A DNA stretch of 61,028 bases from an uncultured Prevotellaceae bacterium. GTDB taxonomy: Bacteria > Bacteroidota > Bacteroidia > Bacteroidales > Bacteroidaceae. The position numbers and the translations under genes are program-made. Under the pieces are notes generated by a model. That model did not search any database and was not told the DNA's origin. It was given only the letters and a program-made list of their open reading frames with translations. Below are positions 34,123 through 44,139 of the stretch, in pieces (the first letter of the stretch is position 1; each line of letters starts with the position of its first letter). The DNA lies in the NCBI GenBank assembly GCA_900319225.1, contig ONNV01000012.1:1-61028 (forward strand), in the 5' to 3' direction.

Positions 34123-37100
34123 TTAGAGGTTAATCTTAAGTCCTAATGAGAAGTTGGTTGACTGAGGCAGCAAACCACGGTCTACACCACGGGTCAGTAT
34201 GTTGTTACTTGATGAGAACTCAGGATCTGAACCCAGATACTTGGTAAGAGTAAACAGGTTGTTTGCAGAACCCCAGATGGTAACTCCCTGCAGATAGGTG
34301 CTGCGGATAGGAACTGAGTAACTCAGGGTTATGTTCTTAAGACGCAGGTATGAGCCGTCCTCAATCCAACGGTCTGAGAAACGGTTGTTTCCGTGAGGAT
34401 CACCAAATGATGCACGGGGAATATCAGTCTGCTGTCCCTCGGCAGTCCAACGGTTTGTCATAGCAACAGTCTGGTTCATGAAACGTGAACCGCTCTCAAG
34501 CAACATACGCTGGTAGTTGTAGATATCACCACCTACAGAATAAGTGAATGTAGCACTGAGTGAAAGGTTCTTGTAACCGAACTTTGTAAAGATACGGCCG
34601 TAGAAATCAGGATTGGGATCACCGATGATGGTCATATCTTTCTCATCGATGACATTGCCTGCATCGCCGTCAACATTTACGAATCTAACATCACCGGCTA
34701 CGAACGGGGTGTCAACACCGGTGTCAGATACCATGTGCAGGCCTGAAGCCTTGGCATCGGCATCGGTAGAGAATACACCTGCGGTCTTATATCCGTAGAA
34801 TACGCCTACAGGCTGACCAACCTCCGTGCGGATTATACCGTCGCAGTAGTTGTACTCAACAGCGTCACCCGGCAGAGCGGTTACCTCATTCTTATAGTGT
34901 CCTATGCTGGCACCAGCCTCCCACTTGATGAGTTTGTTGTTAAGCAGCTTAACATTAAATGAAGCGTCAAATCCCTTGTTTGAGAGAGATCCACCGTTAC
35001 TCCATGTCTCAGGCAGACCGGTAAGATATGAGAGTGAGCTGATAGAGAGCAGGTTGTCAGTATTGCTGCTGAATACGTTTGCAGCTACATTGACACGGTT
35101 GTTCCACAGGTTCATCTCAATTCCGGCAGTGAGCTTGGTTGTGGTCTCCCACTCAAGAGTGGTGTTACCGATATTGGCCAGAGCAAGACCGTTCTTACCC
35201 AGGATCTTTACAGGTGAGAAATAACTCTTGGAAGCTGAATCATCAAATCCGTCATTACCGGTAATATCAAAACCTGCATTTACCTTAAGATAGTTGATGA
35301 AACCTGCATTGAACCAAGGCTCAGCTGAAACAACCCATGCACCGGCTACTGAGGGGAAGAAGCCCCATGGCACACCGAACATCTGTGTTCCGTTTGAAAC
35401 GCTTCCGCCGAAACGTGATGATGATGATACACCAAGACTGGCAGATACGTAGTACTTCTCCATATAGTTATAGTCACCCTGAGCCCACCATGTCATAGAA
35501 ATATCCTTGGTGTCTACACCGTTGGTGTTCTTGTACTGGAGTGAACTGGTCATGTTAGGAGTCTTATCGTTACCTGAGTTGTAACCGGTCATTGAAACCT
35601 GATAAGTTGAATTGTTCAGATAACGGACACCACCACGTACATCGATGTCATGAGCTCCAAGACGTCTGTTATAGGTAAGGTATGTATCACTGCTGAATCC
35701 GTCAGACTTGGCGTTCATAGCAGAAACACTGTTGTCAATACCCTTACCTACACCCTCAAGATCAAAGCTGGGAGTACCGTAAAGAGGAGTGTAGTAGTTC
35801 TCATCGGCGTTAACCAGAGTATAAGCAAAGTGCTCATAGAGGTTAAGTCTCTTACGCTTTCCAAGCTGGAATCTGGGAGTAAGAGAGAGTGTGATCAGAC
35901 GGTTTCCGAAATAGTTCTTGTTGATACCCTCGGCATTCTTAAGAATTGACAGCGGGTTGGCAAGTGAAGCCTTGTCACCCAGAACCTCCTTAAGATAATC
36001 ATCCTCCTTTGAAAGGTAGGGAGTAAGCTGACCGTCGTCATCATAAGCATAAGGTGACAGGAACGGAGACTTGATGAATGACAGGAAAGCAGGTGAGTTG
36101 ATAAGGGCGTTATCAATATGCTCAGGAGCACCGTCATCACGCAGGTCACGGGTAATATCACTGTAGTTTGCATCAAAGCGGAGAGTGATACGGTTACCCA
36201 GGATAATATCAGAGTTAAGGCGCAGGCCAAAACGTGTGAAATCATTGTCAACCAGTGTAGCATCACCCATGGCATAACCTATGGAGAGGTTGTAGTTGGC
36301 TATTTCATCACCACCCTGAACGTTCACGTTGTAGTTCTGGATAAATGCATCCTGGAACACATCCTTAGTCCAGTCAGTATCATTGTGATAAGAGTTGTAG
36401 TAGAAATAGTTGGGGTCATTCTGCAGGAACTTGAACACGTTCATGGTAGTACCTGTAGTACCCAGCAGCTCTGATGTGTAAGCTCTGTACTGGCTTGCAT
36501 CCATCATGACAGGCAGCTTAGGCATGGTCTGGAAACTACCTATAAGATTAACGTCAATCTTGGTGGCCATGCTCTTGTTACGTTTACTGTTGATAAGGAT
36601 GACACCATTGGCACCCTTGGCACCATAGATACCGTAACCGTTCTTAAGAACCTGGACAGACTCAATATCCTCAATCTGGATGTTGGCCAGAAGGTTGTTA
36701 TAGAATCCGTCATGCATGATGGTACGGTCATAACCCATATCTACAATAACACCATCCAGTACAACCAGAGGCTGTGTGTTGATGTTGAGAGAGTTGATAC
36801 CGTCAATCTGCATGGCAGCACCAACGCCTATCTGACCTGAACGGATGATTGAGAGGACACTACCCTGCAGTGACTGCTGGATCTGATTGTCAACCTCAAT
36901 GTCAGCACCCAGATTGGCTATACGTGCACCCTCAGAACTGGTGGCCACGGTCTGGTTTGAGTAGATCTCTGAGAATACGTCAGAGAACAACTTTACGTTT
37001 ACATCATCTACACGACCGTTAAGAGGGCAGACCATTGTGTTGCATCCCTCAACAGAGAATATGAGAGATGATACATAGTCAGGCAACTTTATTGAGTAGG

Positions 37101-37329
37101 AGCCGTCACCCTTGGTCATTGTAGAATGGAGGGCGTTGTTGTAGGCCTGAACCTTGACACCCGCCAGGGGAGTGCCGTCGGCTGCATCGGTCACGAAACC
37201 TGTAACTATAATCTCATTGGATTCGGCCTGGGCAGAGGCTGGAACAGACATGAACATTAACATGCCGGCCAGACTCAAACGCACAAACTTTTTTACGAAT
37301 ATATTCATATTGCTAAGCTTTTTTATCAT
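34123..37329 (-). CDS. susC: SusC/RagA-family TonB-dependent transporter (second pair)
   Basis: 1068 residues. After the signal peptide (VPASAQ, about residue 34) a carboxypeptidase-regulatory-like domain reads VTGFVTDAADGTPLAGVKV. A plug domain with VQVLKNGYGIYGAKGANGVILINS follows, then a 22-strand-type barrel ending FSLGLKINL. It imports oligosaccharides with TonB energy. The first ATG (37329) overlaps the upstream FAS1 stop by 4 bases (ATGA), favouring coupled translation; ATG 37308 is an alternative. It forms the middle of a FAS1-SusC-SusD unit. Confidence 0.93.
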   Translation of the reverse strand: MIKKLSNMNIFVKKFVRLSLAGMLMFMSVPASAQAESNEIIVTGFVTDAADGTPLAGVKVQAYNNALHSTMTKGDGSYSIKLPDYVSSLIFSVEGCNTMVCPLNGRVDDVNVKLFSDVFSEIYSNQTVATSSEGARIANLGADIEVDNQIQQSLQGSVLSIIRSGQIGVGAAMQIDGINSLNINTQPLVVLDGVIVDMGYDRTIMHDGFYNNLLANIQIEDIESVQVLKNGYGIYGAKGANGVILINSKRNKSMATKIDVNLIGSFQTMPKLPVMMDASQYRAYTSELLGTTGTTMNVFKFLQNDPNYFYYNSYHNDTDWTKDVFQDAFIQNYNVNVQGGDEIANYNLSIGYAMGDATLVDNDFTRFGLRLNSDIILGNRITLRFDANYSDITRDLRDDGAPEHIDNALINSPAFLSFIKSPFLSPYAYDDDGQLTPYLSKEDDYLKEVLGDKASLANPLSILKNAEGINKNYFGNRLITLSLTPRFQLGKRKRLNLYEHFAYTLVNADENYYTPLYGTPSFDLEGVGKGIDNSVSAMNAKSDGFSSDTYLTYNRRLGAHDIDVRGGVRYLNNSTYQVSMTGYNSGNDKTPNMTSSLQYKNTNGVDTKDISMTWWAQGDYNYMEKYYVSASLGVSSSSRFGGSVSNGTQMFGVPWGFFPSVAGAWVVSAEPWFNAGFINYLKVNAGFDITGNDGFDDSASKSYFSPVKILGKNGLALANIGNTTLEWETTTKLTAGIEMNLWNNRVNVAANVFSSNTDNLLSISSLSYLTGLPETWSNGGSLSNKGFDASFNVKLLNNKLIKWEAGASIGHYKNEVTALPGDAVEYNYCDGIIRTEVGQPVGVFYGYKTAGVFSTDADAKASGLHMVSDTGVDTPFVAGDVRFVNVDGDAGNVIDEKDMTIIGDPNPDFYGRIFTKFGYKNLSLSATFTYSVGGDIYNYQRMLLESGSRFMNQTVAMTNRWTAEGQQTDIPRASFGDPHGNNRFSDRWIEDGSYLRLKNITLSYSVPIRSTYLQGVTIWGSANNLFTLTKYLGSDPEFSSSNNILTRGVDRGLLPQSTNFSLGLKINL

Positions 37330-39038
37330 TCAAAAACCGGTTCAAGTATAATGCAGTCCAACCACATTTTCTTGGTCAGGTCATTACCCTTATTACTGTT
37401 AATTGTCAATCTCAACTTTGGAGTTCCGCTCTCATAGTTTCCGTAAGGCATCTCAAATGACTTGTCATGAACTTTTGCAGTAGTACCGATGATAATGGTA
37501 TCCGGAACATACTTTGTGGTACCTACATTGTAGGTTATAGTCTTGGATTTATCCTTACCGGTATAAAGAACCTGGGGAGGATTGGAGAGATACTCAATTC
37601 TGAATGAAGCCTTGCTGGCCATATCCTCCTCAACATTACGGAAGAATACCACCTTGATACGGTATTTACCCTTAAGTGTATTGGCGATAGCGTAGTCAGC
37701 TGACCAGGTAGTTGCAAGGTTTGAGACCTCCATGACACGGGCCCACTTGTAGGTGCTGTCCTTGGTCATATACTGAGCTGACTTGGGTCTCAACTGCCAG
37801 GCATCACCGGGAAGAATGATATTCTCAGCCTCAATCTTGATAGTACGACGGAACACTGAGTCTGAGTAAGGCCAGTTGTCACTTACGTAGATGACACCGT
37901 TACTGCAGACAATAGAGTCAATTATACCCTTCTTGGTTGCAGGATTATAGTCAGCAAAGATGCCACCGTCTTCATAAGGCTTGGCGAATACATGATAGGG
38001 ATACTTCTCAGTCATACGCTCTGACCACCTGAACTGGGTAGAGGTAGCTGAATCCTGCAGATGTTTCTGATTCCTGTTAAAGAAGGCATCAGTAATCATG
38101 GCTATATTGGTCCAGTAGTTCTTCAATGAGTCTGCACCCTTGATTGAGGTTTCATACTCATAATAAGCGCTGATAGCTTCATATACTGAATCCCAAGTCT
38201 CAGGTCTGGGCAGCAGAATAATGAAGTTACTGTCCTCAACGTCAATATAACCGTATTTCTTGAGTACTGAGTTTGACCTGATGATAACCTTGTCAATATA
38301 GGTGATCTCACCGTTCTCATCGGCATCACCCTGGATACTGCGCTCCTCATCAAGTTCCTCTCTGGTAAACTTGGCAAGCCACTTGCCTAACTCACCCTTA
38401 CGGTTGACATAGTCAAAGTCATCACCTTTGGCACTCTTGATAGTATAAGCACCGGTAATATAGTCATACAGGTTAGGTCTGTAAACAATATGTCCGCTAA
38501 GAATATGCAGGATACCGTTTGTGCAACGCTCATTCTTCTGCTGATATCCAACACCACCAATTGACTCATCAACAGAACGATAGGTCTTGTTGCTCATCAT
38601 CTTGACACGCTCATGGGTCTCAGAACCAACCGGGTGGCTGAAACGTGCTATATGGTTAAGGATGAACTCTGTTCCAATCTTTCTGTGATCCTTATTTTCA
38701 TCATCGATATCCTTTGTATACTCTGCCCACTCAGCATCAGACACTGATGAATTAAGAGGCAGCCAAACGGTAAGGAACTGATTGTCATTAAGGAAATCCC
38801 AATATGTGAGGATAGACAGACTGTCTCCGATGAACATATAGGTGGACTTAAGAGTCTCAACGAACTTGCTTGCCTCCGGGATAGCGGCAATAGTCTTGCC
38901 GAGTGAGGCAACAGACTCGTTTCCATCCGAGTGAACGCTGTAATGGTCCTTCCAGGTATCACTTTCACATGATGCCATAACCACCACAGACATTAATCCA
39001 AGAACGGACTTAGTTATCAGTTTGATATATTTATTCAT
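37326..39038 (-). CDS. FAS1-domain lipoprotein of the second Sus unit
   Basis: 570 residues, lipobox VMASC (Cys24). Two FAS1-like units are visible: the first has FLTVWLPLNSSVSDAEW and NGILHILSGHIVYRPNLYDYI; the second has FIILLPRPETWDSVYEAI and SNGVIYVSDNWPYSD. From about residue 400 a beta-sandwich follows (RIKVVFFRNVEED, KLRLTINSN, KKMWLDCIILEP) reminiscent of carbohydrate-binding modules. It takes the place normally held by a surface glycan-binding protein, but upstream of SusC. Translation of SusC is coupled to it. Confidence 0.82.
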   Translation of the reverse strand: MNKYIKLITKSVLGLMSVVVMASCESDTWKDHYSVHSDGNESVASLGKTIAAIPEASKFVETLKSTYMFIGDSLSILTYWDFLNDNQFLTVWLPLNSSVSDAEWAEYTKDIDDENKDHRKIGTEFILNHIARFSHPVGSETHERVKMMSNKTYRSVDESIGGVGYQQKNERCTNGILHILSGHIVYRPNLYDYITGAYTIKSAKGDDFDYVNRKGELGKWLAKFTREELDEERSIQGDADENGEITYIDKVIIRSNSVLKKYGYIDVEDSNFIILLPRPETWDSVYEAISAYYEYETSIKGADSLKNYWTNIAMITDAFFNRNQKHLQDSATSTQFRWSERMTEKYPYHVFAKPYEDGGIFADYNPATKKGIIDSIVCSNGVIYVSDNWPYSDSVFRRTIKIEAENIILPGDAWQLRPKSAQYMTKDSTYKWARVMEVSNLATTWSADYAIANTLKGKYRIKVVFFRNVEEDMASKASFRIEYLSNPPQVLYTGKDKSKTITYNVGTTKYVPDTIIIGTTAKVHDKSFEMPYGNYESGTPKLRLTINSNKGNDLTKKMWLDCIILEPVFE

Positions 39039-39054
39039 AATGCTATTGTTTTAG

Positions 39055-40779
39055 TTATTTGGCTTTCTGGATAACCTCATCAGTGCGCTGGTAAGCAGGA
39101 TTCTGCTTAAGCTTGTCATTGATCTTTATCTCTTCCTTATTGAGGGGCAGGAACAGACCGTAGGGGTTATTGAACTTGATCTCAATAGACCTGGTGTTAC
39201 CCTCATACTTACCCTGAACAGCGGTAAAGATATCCTTTGACTGACCGTTACGCATAGCCTGTCTAACCAGGTCAAACCAACGCTTGCCCTCAAAGAGGAA
39301 CTCACGGCGGCGCTCATCAAAGACAAGCTGCTCAAAGTCTGATACAGTCTTGTAATCCTCAATCTTAAGGCTGGGAGCAACTGTAATCTGCTCCTTACCG
39401 ATAGCACGGTCATAAACCGCACTGATCAGCTCAAAGGCATCATTAATGGCCTTAGTGGAGTCTGCGGCATTGGCAAATCCTGACTCCTTGGCCTTCATGA
39501 TCAGAGCCTCGGCCTGCATGAGCATTACCTCTGTGTAACGGTAAATGATCCAGTTGGGGCTGCCACCGTTTGACTGACGTACAGCACCCGGACGGTTGTT
39601 GTTCTGAGTACCGGTAATTGTAAGGGTACCTCCGTCAAGTTTGTAGTCCATCTTCTGGTATACATACTTTACGATACCGTAGTAAGAACCGGACTTGAGC
39701 AAATCCTCATGATAACGGGTATCATAGACAGTCTTGAATACGGATGTTCCGTCACCTATCTTACCTATCGGGGTATAAGCCTTTACCCTACCGGTTGTAG
39801 GATTGGATCCGTTGTAATAATTGGATACAAAGTTGCTGGACCTGTCAGTTCCGTAAGGCAACTCAAACAGGGACTCAAATGAGTTTCCGCTACCGAATAT
39901 CTCGTTATATGCAAGACCTGACTGATTCTCACCGTCAGTTGTCTTGATAAGAGGATACTTGTCATACATAAGAGATATGTTGAGTGATGTACCCTTCTGC
40001 TCAAGGAGAGTCTGGTAATCAACTCTCTTTACACTGTCCACATACTGGCAGCACTTGATGCAGTTGTCCCAGTCACCCTTCCACAGATACATATCGGCAA
40101 GCATCGCGTAGATGGCGGCACGTGTAAAACGTGATGAGTTGGCTGCATTGGTAAGGTCTTTCTTAAGATGCGGCCATGCCCAGTCCTTTACGCGGTCCAA
40201 GTCATAGATAAGTGAATCCAGAACCTCATCAAACGGAGTCTGACCGATAAAGAAGTCATGGGTATCATCAATTGAAGGAATGGTTACATAAGGTACATCC
40301 TTGAATGCACGCATCATGTACCAGTAGCACAGAGAACGGATGGCAATAGCCTCAGCCTGATGTGCACGTAACTGACCTCCACGATAATTAGGATCCTTCT
40401 TGTGAACCTCGGGGGCAAAGTGAAGGACCGTATTGGCGTAGTTGATGGTCTTATAGAAGCAGAGGTATGTGGTGAGCTCATTGTTCTCATTGATGTTCTC
40501 ATCAATAAACTTATTGAGGTCATCACTGCTCTGTGTGTTGTCTGTTCCGGATACGATATTATCTGAGCGGAACTCACCCCACGCTGCCATTCTGAGCTGA
40601 CAGTCTGAAGACTCAAGGGCTGCATATGCACCGCGGAGAACACTCTCTACGTCAGACTCATCTGTCCAGAAGTTTTCCAAAACCACCTCATTAAGAGGCA
40701 TCAGTGTGAGGAAATCATTGCAAGATGAAACAGTGAGTCCCATCATTGCCACAAGTATATATGATTTGATCTTTTTCAT
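39055..40779 (-). CDS. susD: SusD/RagB-family outer-membrane lipoprotein (first pair)
   Basis: 574 residues with lipobox TVSSC (Cys20). The text is classic SusD: NDFLTLMPLNEV, RGAYAALESSDCQ, AEAIAIRSLCYWYMMRAFKDVPYV, YTEVMLMQAEALI and FDERRREFLFEGKRWFDLVR. It lies 18 bases downstream of its SusC and 16 bases upstream of the next FAS1 gene, so the whole set reads as one transcript. It would bind xylan-derived oligosaccharide at the cell surface. Confidence 0.95.
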   Translation of the reverse strand: MKKIKSYILVAMMGLTVSSCNDFLTLMPLNEVVLENFWTDESDVESVLRGAYAALESSDCQLRMAAWGEFRSDNIVSGTDNTQSSDDLNKFIDENINENNELTTYLCFYKTINYANTVLHFAPEVHKKDPNYRGGQLRAHQAEAIAIRSLCYWYMMRAFKDVPYVTIPSIDDTHDFFIGQTPFDEVLDSLIYDLDRVKDWAWPHLKKDLTNAANSSRFTRAAIYAMLADMYLWKGDWDNCIKCCQYVDSVKRVDYQTLLEQKGTSLNISLMYDKYPLIKTTDGENQSGLAYNEIFGSGNSFESLFELPYGTDRSSNFVSNYYNGSNPTTGRVKAYTPIGKIGDGTSVFKTVYDTRYHEDLLKSGSYYGIVKYVYQKMDYKLDGGTLTITGTQNNNRPGAVRQSNGGSPNWIIYRYTEVMLMQAEALIMKAKESGFANAADSTKAINDAFELISAVYDRAIGKEQITVAPSLKIEDYKTVSDFEQLVFDERRREFLFEGKRWFDLVRQAMRNGQSKDIFTAVQGKYEGNTRSIEIKFNNPYGLFLPLNKEEIKINDKLKQNPAYQRTDEVIQKAK

Positions 40780-40797
40780 ATTATCCTACCTTTAAGA

Positions 40798-43700
40798 TTA
40801 GAATCGTACTGAAACATTGAATGAGACTTGTCTTGCACGAGGAGTCTGTGCGTTATCCTTGGCAACGCTACCACGGCCACCACTACCGGCACTCTCAGGA
40901 TCCAGACCTGAATACTTGGTAAAGGTGAGAACGTTGTTAAGGTTAGCTGTGAACCTGATGTTGCTTACGTGCAGCTTCTTTACAAGCTTAGGATCAAGGC
41001 TGTAACCGAGGTTAGTACTTGTCCAACGCAGGAATGAACCATCCTCTACATAACGGTCAGAACCAAGGTAGTTGTAACCGTACTGGTTAAGGGCACGAGG
41101 CATAACGGTCTCATCACCCTCAACACGCCAACGCCAGTTAACGGCAGCTGATGTATTGTCGGTGTTGTACATTGCCTCGGCATTCATACGTGAACCGTTT
41201 ACGATTCTGTTACCGTAACGGAAGCTGAAGTTGTTACTCCATGAGAGACGTCCCCAGCTGATATTGAAACGGAAACCACCGTTCAGTTTAGGAAGTGAGC
41301 TACCCAGGTAGACGATATCAAGCTCATTGATGTTACCATCATAGTTGATATCCTCATAGATGGCATCACCACCCACGAACTCATAGTTGGTACGACCTGT
41401 ACCATAGTCATACATCATAGGACGGGTGTACATTACACCGTTCTTCTCAACTGCAATGACATTACCGTCTGCATCTCTTGCAACAGGAGCGTTAGGTCCG
41501 CTTACGCCGGGATCCTCAACCGCACTCCACTTGCTGTACTGATATACACCATGGCTCTTGAAACCGTAGATAGAACCGAATGCATTCTTAAGAGCTACAT
41601 ATGAGAGGTATGAACCGTTCTTGTAGTTAAAGTCATTGGTCATCTTCTCAAGCATGGTAGGATTCATCTCCAGAATCTGGTTGGTGTTGTCGGCAAAGTT
41701 AATACCGCCGCCAAAGTTGAAGTCCTGACCAAGGAGTCTGGTTGAATAGATACGGTTTGCATCGATACCCAACTCCCAACCCTGGTTACGGATCTTACCG
41801 CCGTTAACAACTGACAGTGAGCTGAAACCTGATGATGAAGGAATAGAATAACCGGAGTTAAGCAGATTAGATGTAATACGGTCATACCACTGAACGTTTA
41901 CACTGATCTTGTCGCGGAAGAAACCTAAATTAAGACCTATATCATAAGAGTTGGTCTCCTCCCACTGCATGGTGCTAAGACGGATATTGTCAGGTTTCAT
42001 TGAGGTCTCACCCATATAGGAGTCACCGCTTGAATACTTACTGTAGAACATACCGTCACTACCGGGAGAGTTACCCTGCAAAGCCCAGCTACCGGTGATA
42101 CCCAACATACTCAGGTATCCGGCTCTTGCTATGCCCTGCATGAATTTCTCATCAATTACGTTCCAACGGGCTGAGACGCTGGGGAATGTAGCCCAACGGT
42201 TAGCATCACCGAATCTGGTGTTACCGTCAGTACGCCATCTGAAGTCAGCAGAGTACTTACTCTTATATGAGTAGTGTATAACACCGGAGATACCAATAGT
42301 ACGGCTGCGGCTTGCACTGGTAGTCATGTTGTTTACATTACCCGGAAGAGCTATAGACTCAAACTTGCTGGGGATACCTGACAGGCCACCGCTCTGGCTC
42401 TTACCGTTACTCATACGCAACTCATAGTTCAAGTTCACCATGACGCTGTGGTTGGGGTTATTCAGGTGAGGTATGAACCTGAGGCTGTGGTTTGTAGTGA
42501 TATTGGTATTCTTGCTGGAGTTAGCTGAAACGGAGTTGGCATTGCTGTCAGACCAACCGTTACGGGCCAGACTCTGAGGAGTGTAATTGTCAGTATTATC
42601 GTTTGATACGGTAAGGTTTACACTACCGTTATATGAGAGCTGAGTCTCACCGGCCTCCAGTCCAAGAAGGTTGTACTTAAGTGAGAAAGTAGAACCAATG
42701 TTGAGTGAGGTGTTTGAATTACCCTTCTCATGAGACTCTGCAACAGGGTTAGTGTTCTTAGGCAGGTTCTCATTTGCTGTAGGAAGCATGTGATAGTACT
42801 CACCTGTAGACTCATCATTCTTATCCTCGTAGTAGATGGCCAGGTTAGGCATCATCTTCATGGCGGTACCGATACCTGTAGAAACACCACTACGCTTTGA
42901 GTAGGTCATGTTGAAGCTGGTTGATACCGATATACGCTCTGATATGAAGTAGTCCAGGTTAAGACGGTTTGTGAAACGGTACATCTTCTGACCGATCACA
43001 GAAGCCTCCTGATCATCAAAACCGGCAGAGAGGTAGAAGTTAGCTTTCTCACCACCACCGTCAACTGTAACCTGATGTGAATGCTGCAGACCAACCTGCT
43101 CTACGGCACCTACCCAATCAGTATTGTTGTTGTACATGCGGTACTCTGAGAAATCCTCAACATAGTTGATCTCTTCAATACCGTCAACCAGAGTGGCATC
43201 CATCTTAGGATTAAAGAAGGCCTCCTTAAGATACATGGTGTACTGGTCACCGTTAAGGAGCTTGTAGCCGAGAGGCTGCCACTGGGCGTTCATACGATAT
43301 GAGTAGCTTACACGAGTCTTACCGCGTGTACCACGCTTGGTCTTGATCTCCAATACACCGTTTGCACCACGTGAACCGTAAAGAGCGGTTGCAGAGGCGT
43401 CACGCAGAACGTTGATGGTTGCAATATCGTCAGGATTGATGTTAAGAAGCTCTGACACCTTCTCAGTATTCTGAGACTCATTGGTGTAGTCAAAGTTGTT
43501 CTTAAGGTTGCTCTCAATTTCCCAAATGATACCATCCACTACGATCAGCGGGTTGGCATCACCTGTCATTGTTGCAACACCACGAAGGTGCATGGTCGAA
43601 CGGGCACCCAGGTCACCTGAGTTGAATACTACGTCCAGACCTGGAACACGACCCTGAAGAGCCTCATCGACCGTGGTGATGGCGTTATCCTCAAACTCAG

Positions 43701-44127
43701 ACATATCAATGGTAGTTGTAGCGATACTCATCTCACGGATAGGAATAGGCAGAGGACCCTCAGCTACCTTCTCGGCTACGATATCAACAACATCAAGAGT
43801 GGTGTTGTCCTTCATCGTAATCTCAAAGTAGGTCTTGTTGATGGGAATATCTACTGTCTCATATCCTACGAATGATACTACAAGTCTGTCCTTAGGATTC
43901 TTAAGACGGAATGAGAAGTTACCCTCCATATCTGTGGTGGCCATATTCTGGATACGACCGGTAGCATCCTTCTCTACTACGTTAACCAACATCATAGGGC
44001 CGTCGGCATCCTCAATGACACCACTGATGATATCTCCGGCATTCTGGGCAAAAAGCGAACCGGACATAAAGACCATAGCCGCTGCCAAAGCCCCCTTAAA
44101 TAATCTGTTTGTATGTTTCATCTTCAA
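40798..44127 (-). CDS. susC: SusC/RagA-family TonB-dependent transporter (first pair)
   Basis: 1109 residues with signal peptide 1-28 (GSLFAQ). A carboxypeptidase-regulatory-like domain follows (about 33-115), then a plug from about 130 to 270 with VDEALQGRVPGLDVV, LIVVDGI and SATALYGSRGANGVLEIKT, and a beta-barrel ending RQVSFNVSVRF. This is the canonical SusC build. It begins 12 bases after the four-unit FAS1 protein ends. With SusD (39055) it makes the first of two importers, probably for differently sized or decorated oligosaccharides. Confidence 0.95.
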   Translation of the reverse strand: MKMKHTNRLFKGALAAAMVFMSGSLFAQNAGDIISGVIEDADGPMMLVNVVEKDATGRIQNMATTDMEGNFSFRLKNPKDRLVVSFVGYETVDIPINKTYFEITMKDNTTLDVVDIVAEKVAEGPLPIPIREMSIATTTIDMSEFEDNAITTVDEALQGRVPGLDVVFNSGDLGARSTMHLRGVATMTGDANPLIVVDGIIWEIESNLKNNFDYTNESQNTEKVSELLNINPDDIATINVLRDASATALYGSRGANGVLEIKTKRGTRGKTRVSYSYRMNAQWQPLGYKLLNGDQYTMYLKEAFFNPKMDATLVDGIEEINYVEDFSEYRMYNNNTDWVGAVEQVGLQHSHQVTVDGGGEKANFYLSAGFDDQEASVIGQKMYRFTNRLNLDYFISERISVSTSFNMTYSKRSGVSTGIGTAMKMMPNLAIYYEDKNDESTGEYYHMLPTANENLPKNTNPVAESHEKGNSNTSLNIGSTFSLKYNLLGLEAGETQLSYNGSVNLTVSNDNTDNYTPQSLARNGWSDSNANSVSANSSKNTNITTNHSLRFIPHLNNPNHSVMVNLNYELRMSNGKSQSGGLSGIPSKFESIALPGNVNNMTTSASRSRTIGISGVIHYSYKSKYSADFRWRTDGNTRFGDANRWATFPSVSARWNVIDEKFMQGIARAGYLSMLGITGSWALQGNSPGSDGMFYSKYSSGDSYMGETSMKPDNIRLSTMQWEETNSYDIGLNLGFFRDKISVNVQWYDRITSNLLNSGYSIPSSSGFSSLSVVNGGKIRNQGWELGIDANRIYSTRLLGQDFNFGGGINFADNTNQILEMNPTMLEKMTNDFNYKNGSYLSYVALKNAFGSIYGFKSHGVYQYSKWSAVEDPGVSGPNAPVARDADGNVIAVEKNGVMYTRPMMYDYGTGRTNYEFVGGDAIYEDINYDGNINELDIVYLGSSLPKLNGGFRFNISWGRLSWSNNFSFRYGNRIVNGSRMNAEAMYNTDNTSAAVNWRWRVEGDETVMPRALNQYGYNYLGSDRYVEDGSFLRWTSTNLGYSLDPKLVKKLHVSNIRFTANLNNVLTFTKYSGLDPESAGSGGRGSVAKDNAQTPRARQVSFNVSVRF

Positions 44128-44139
44128 TTTATTTACAGA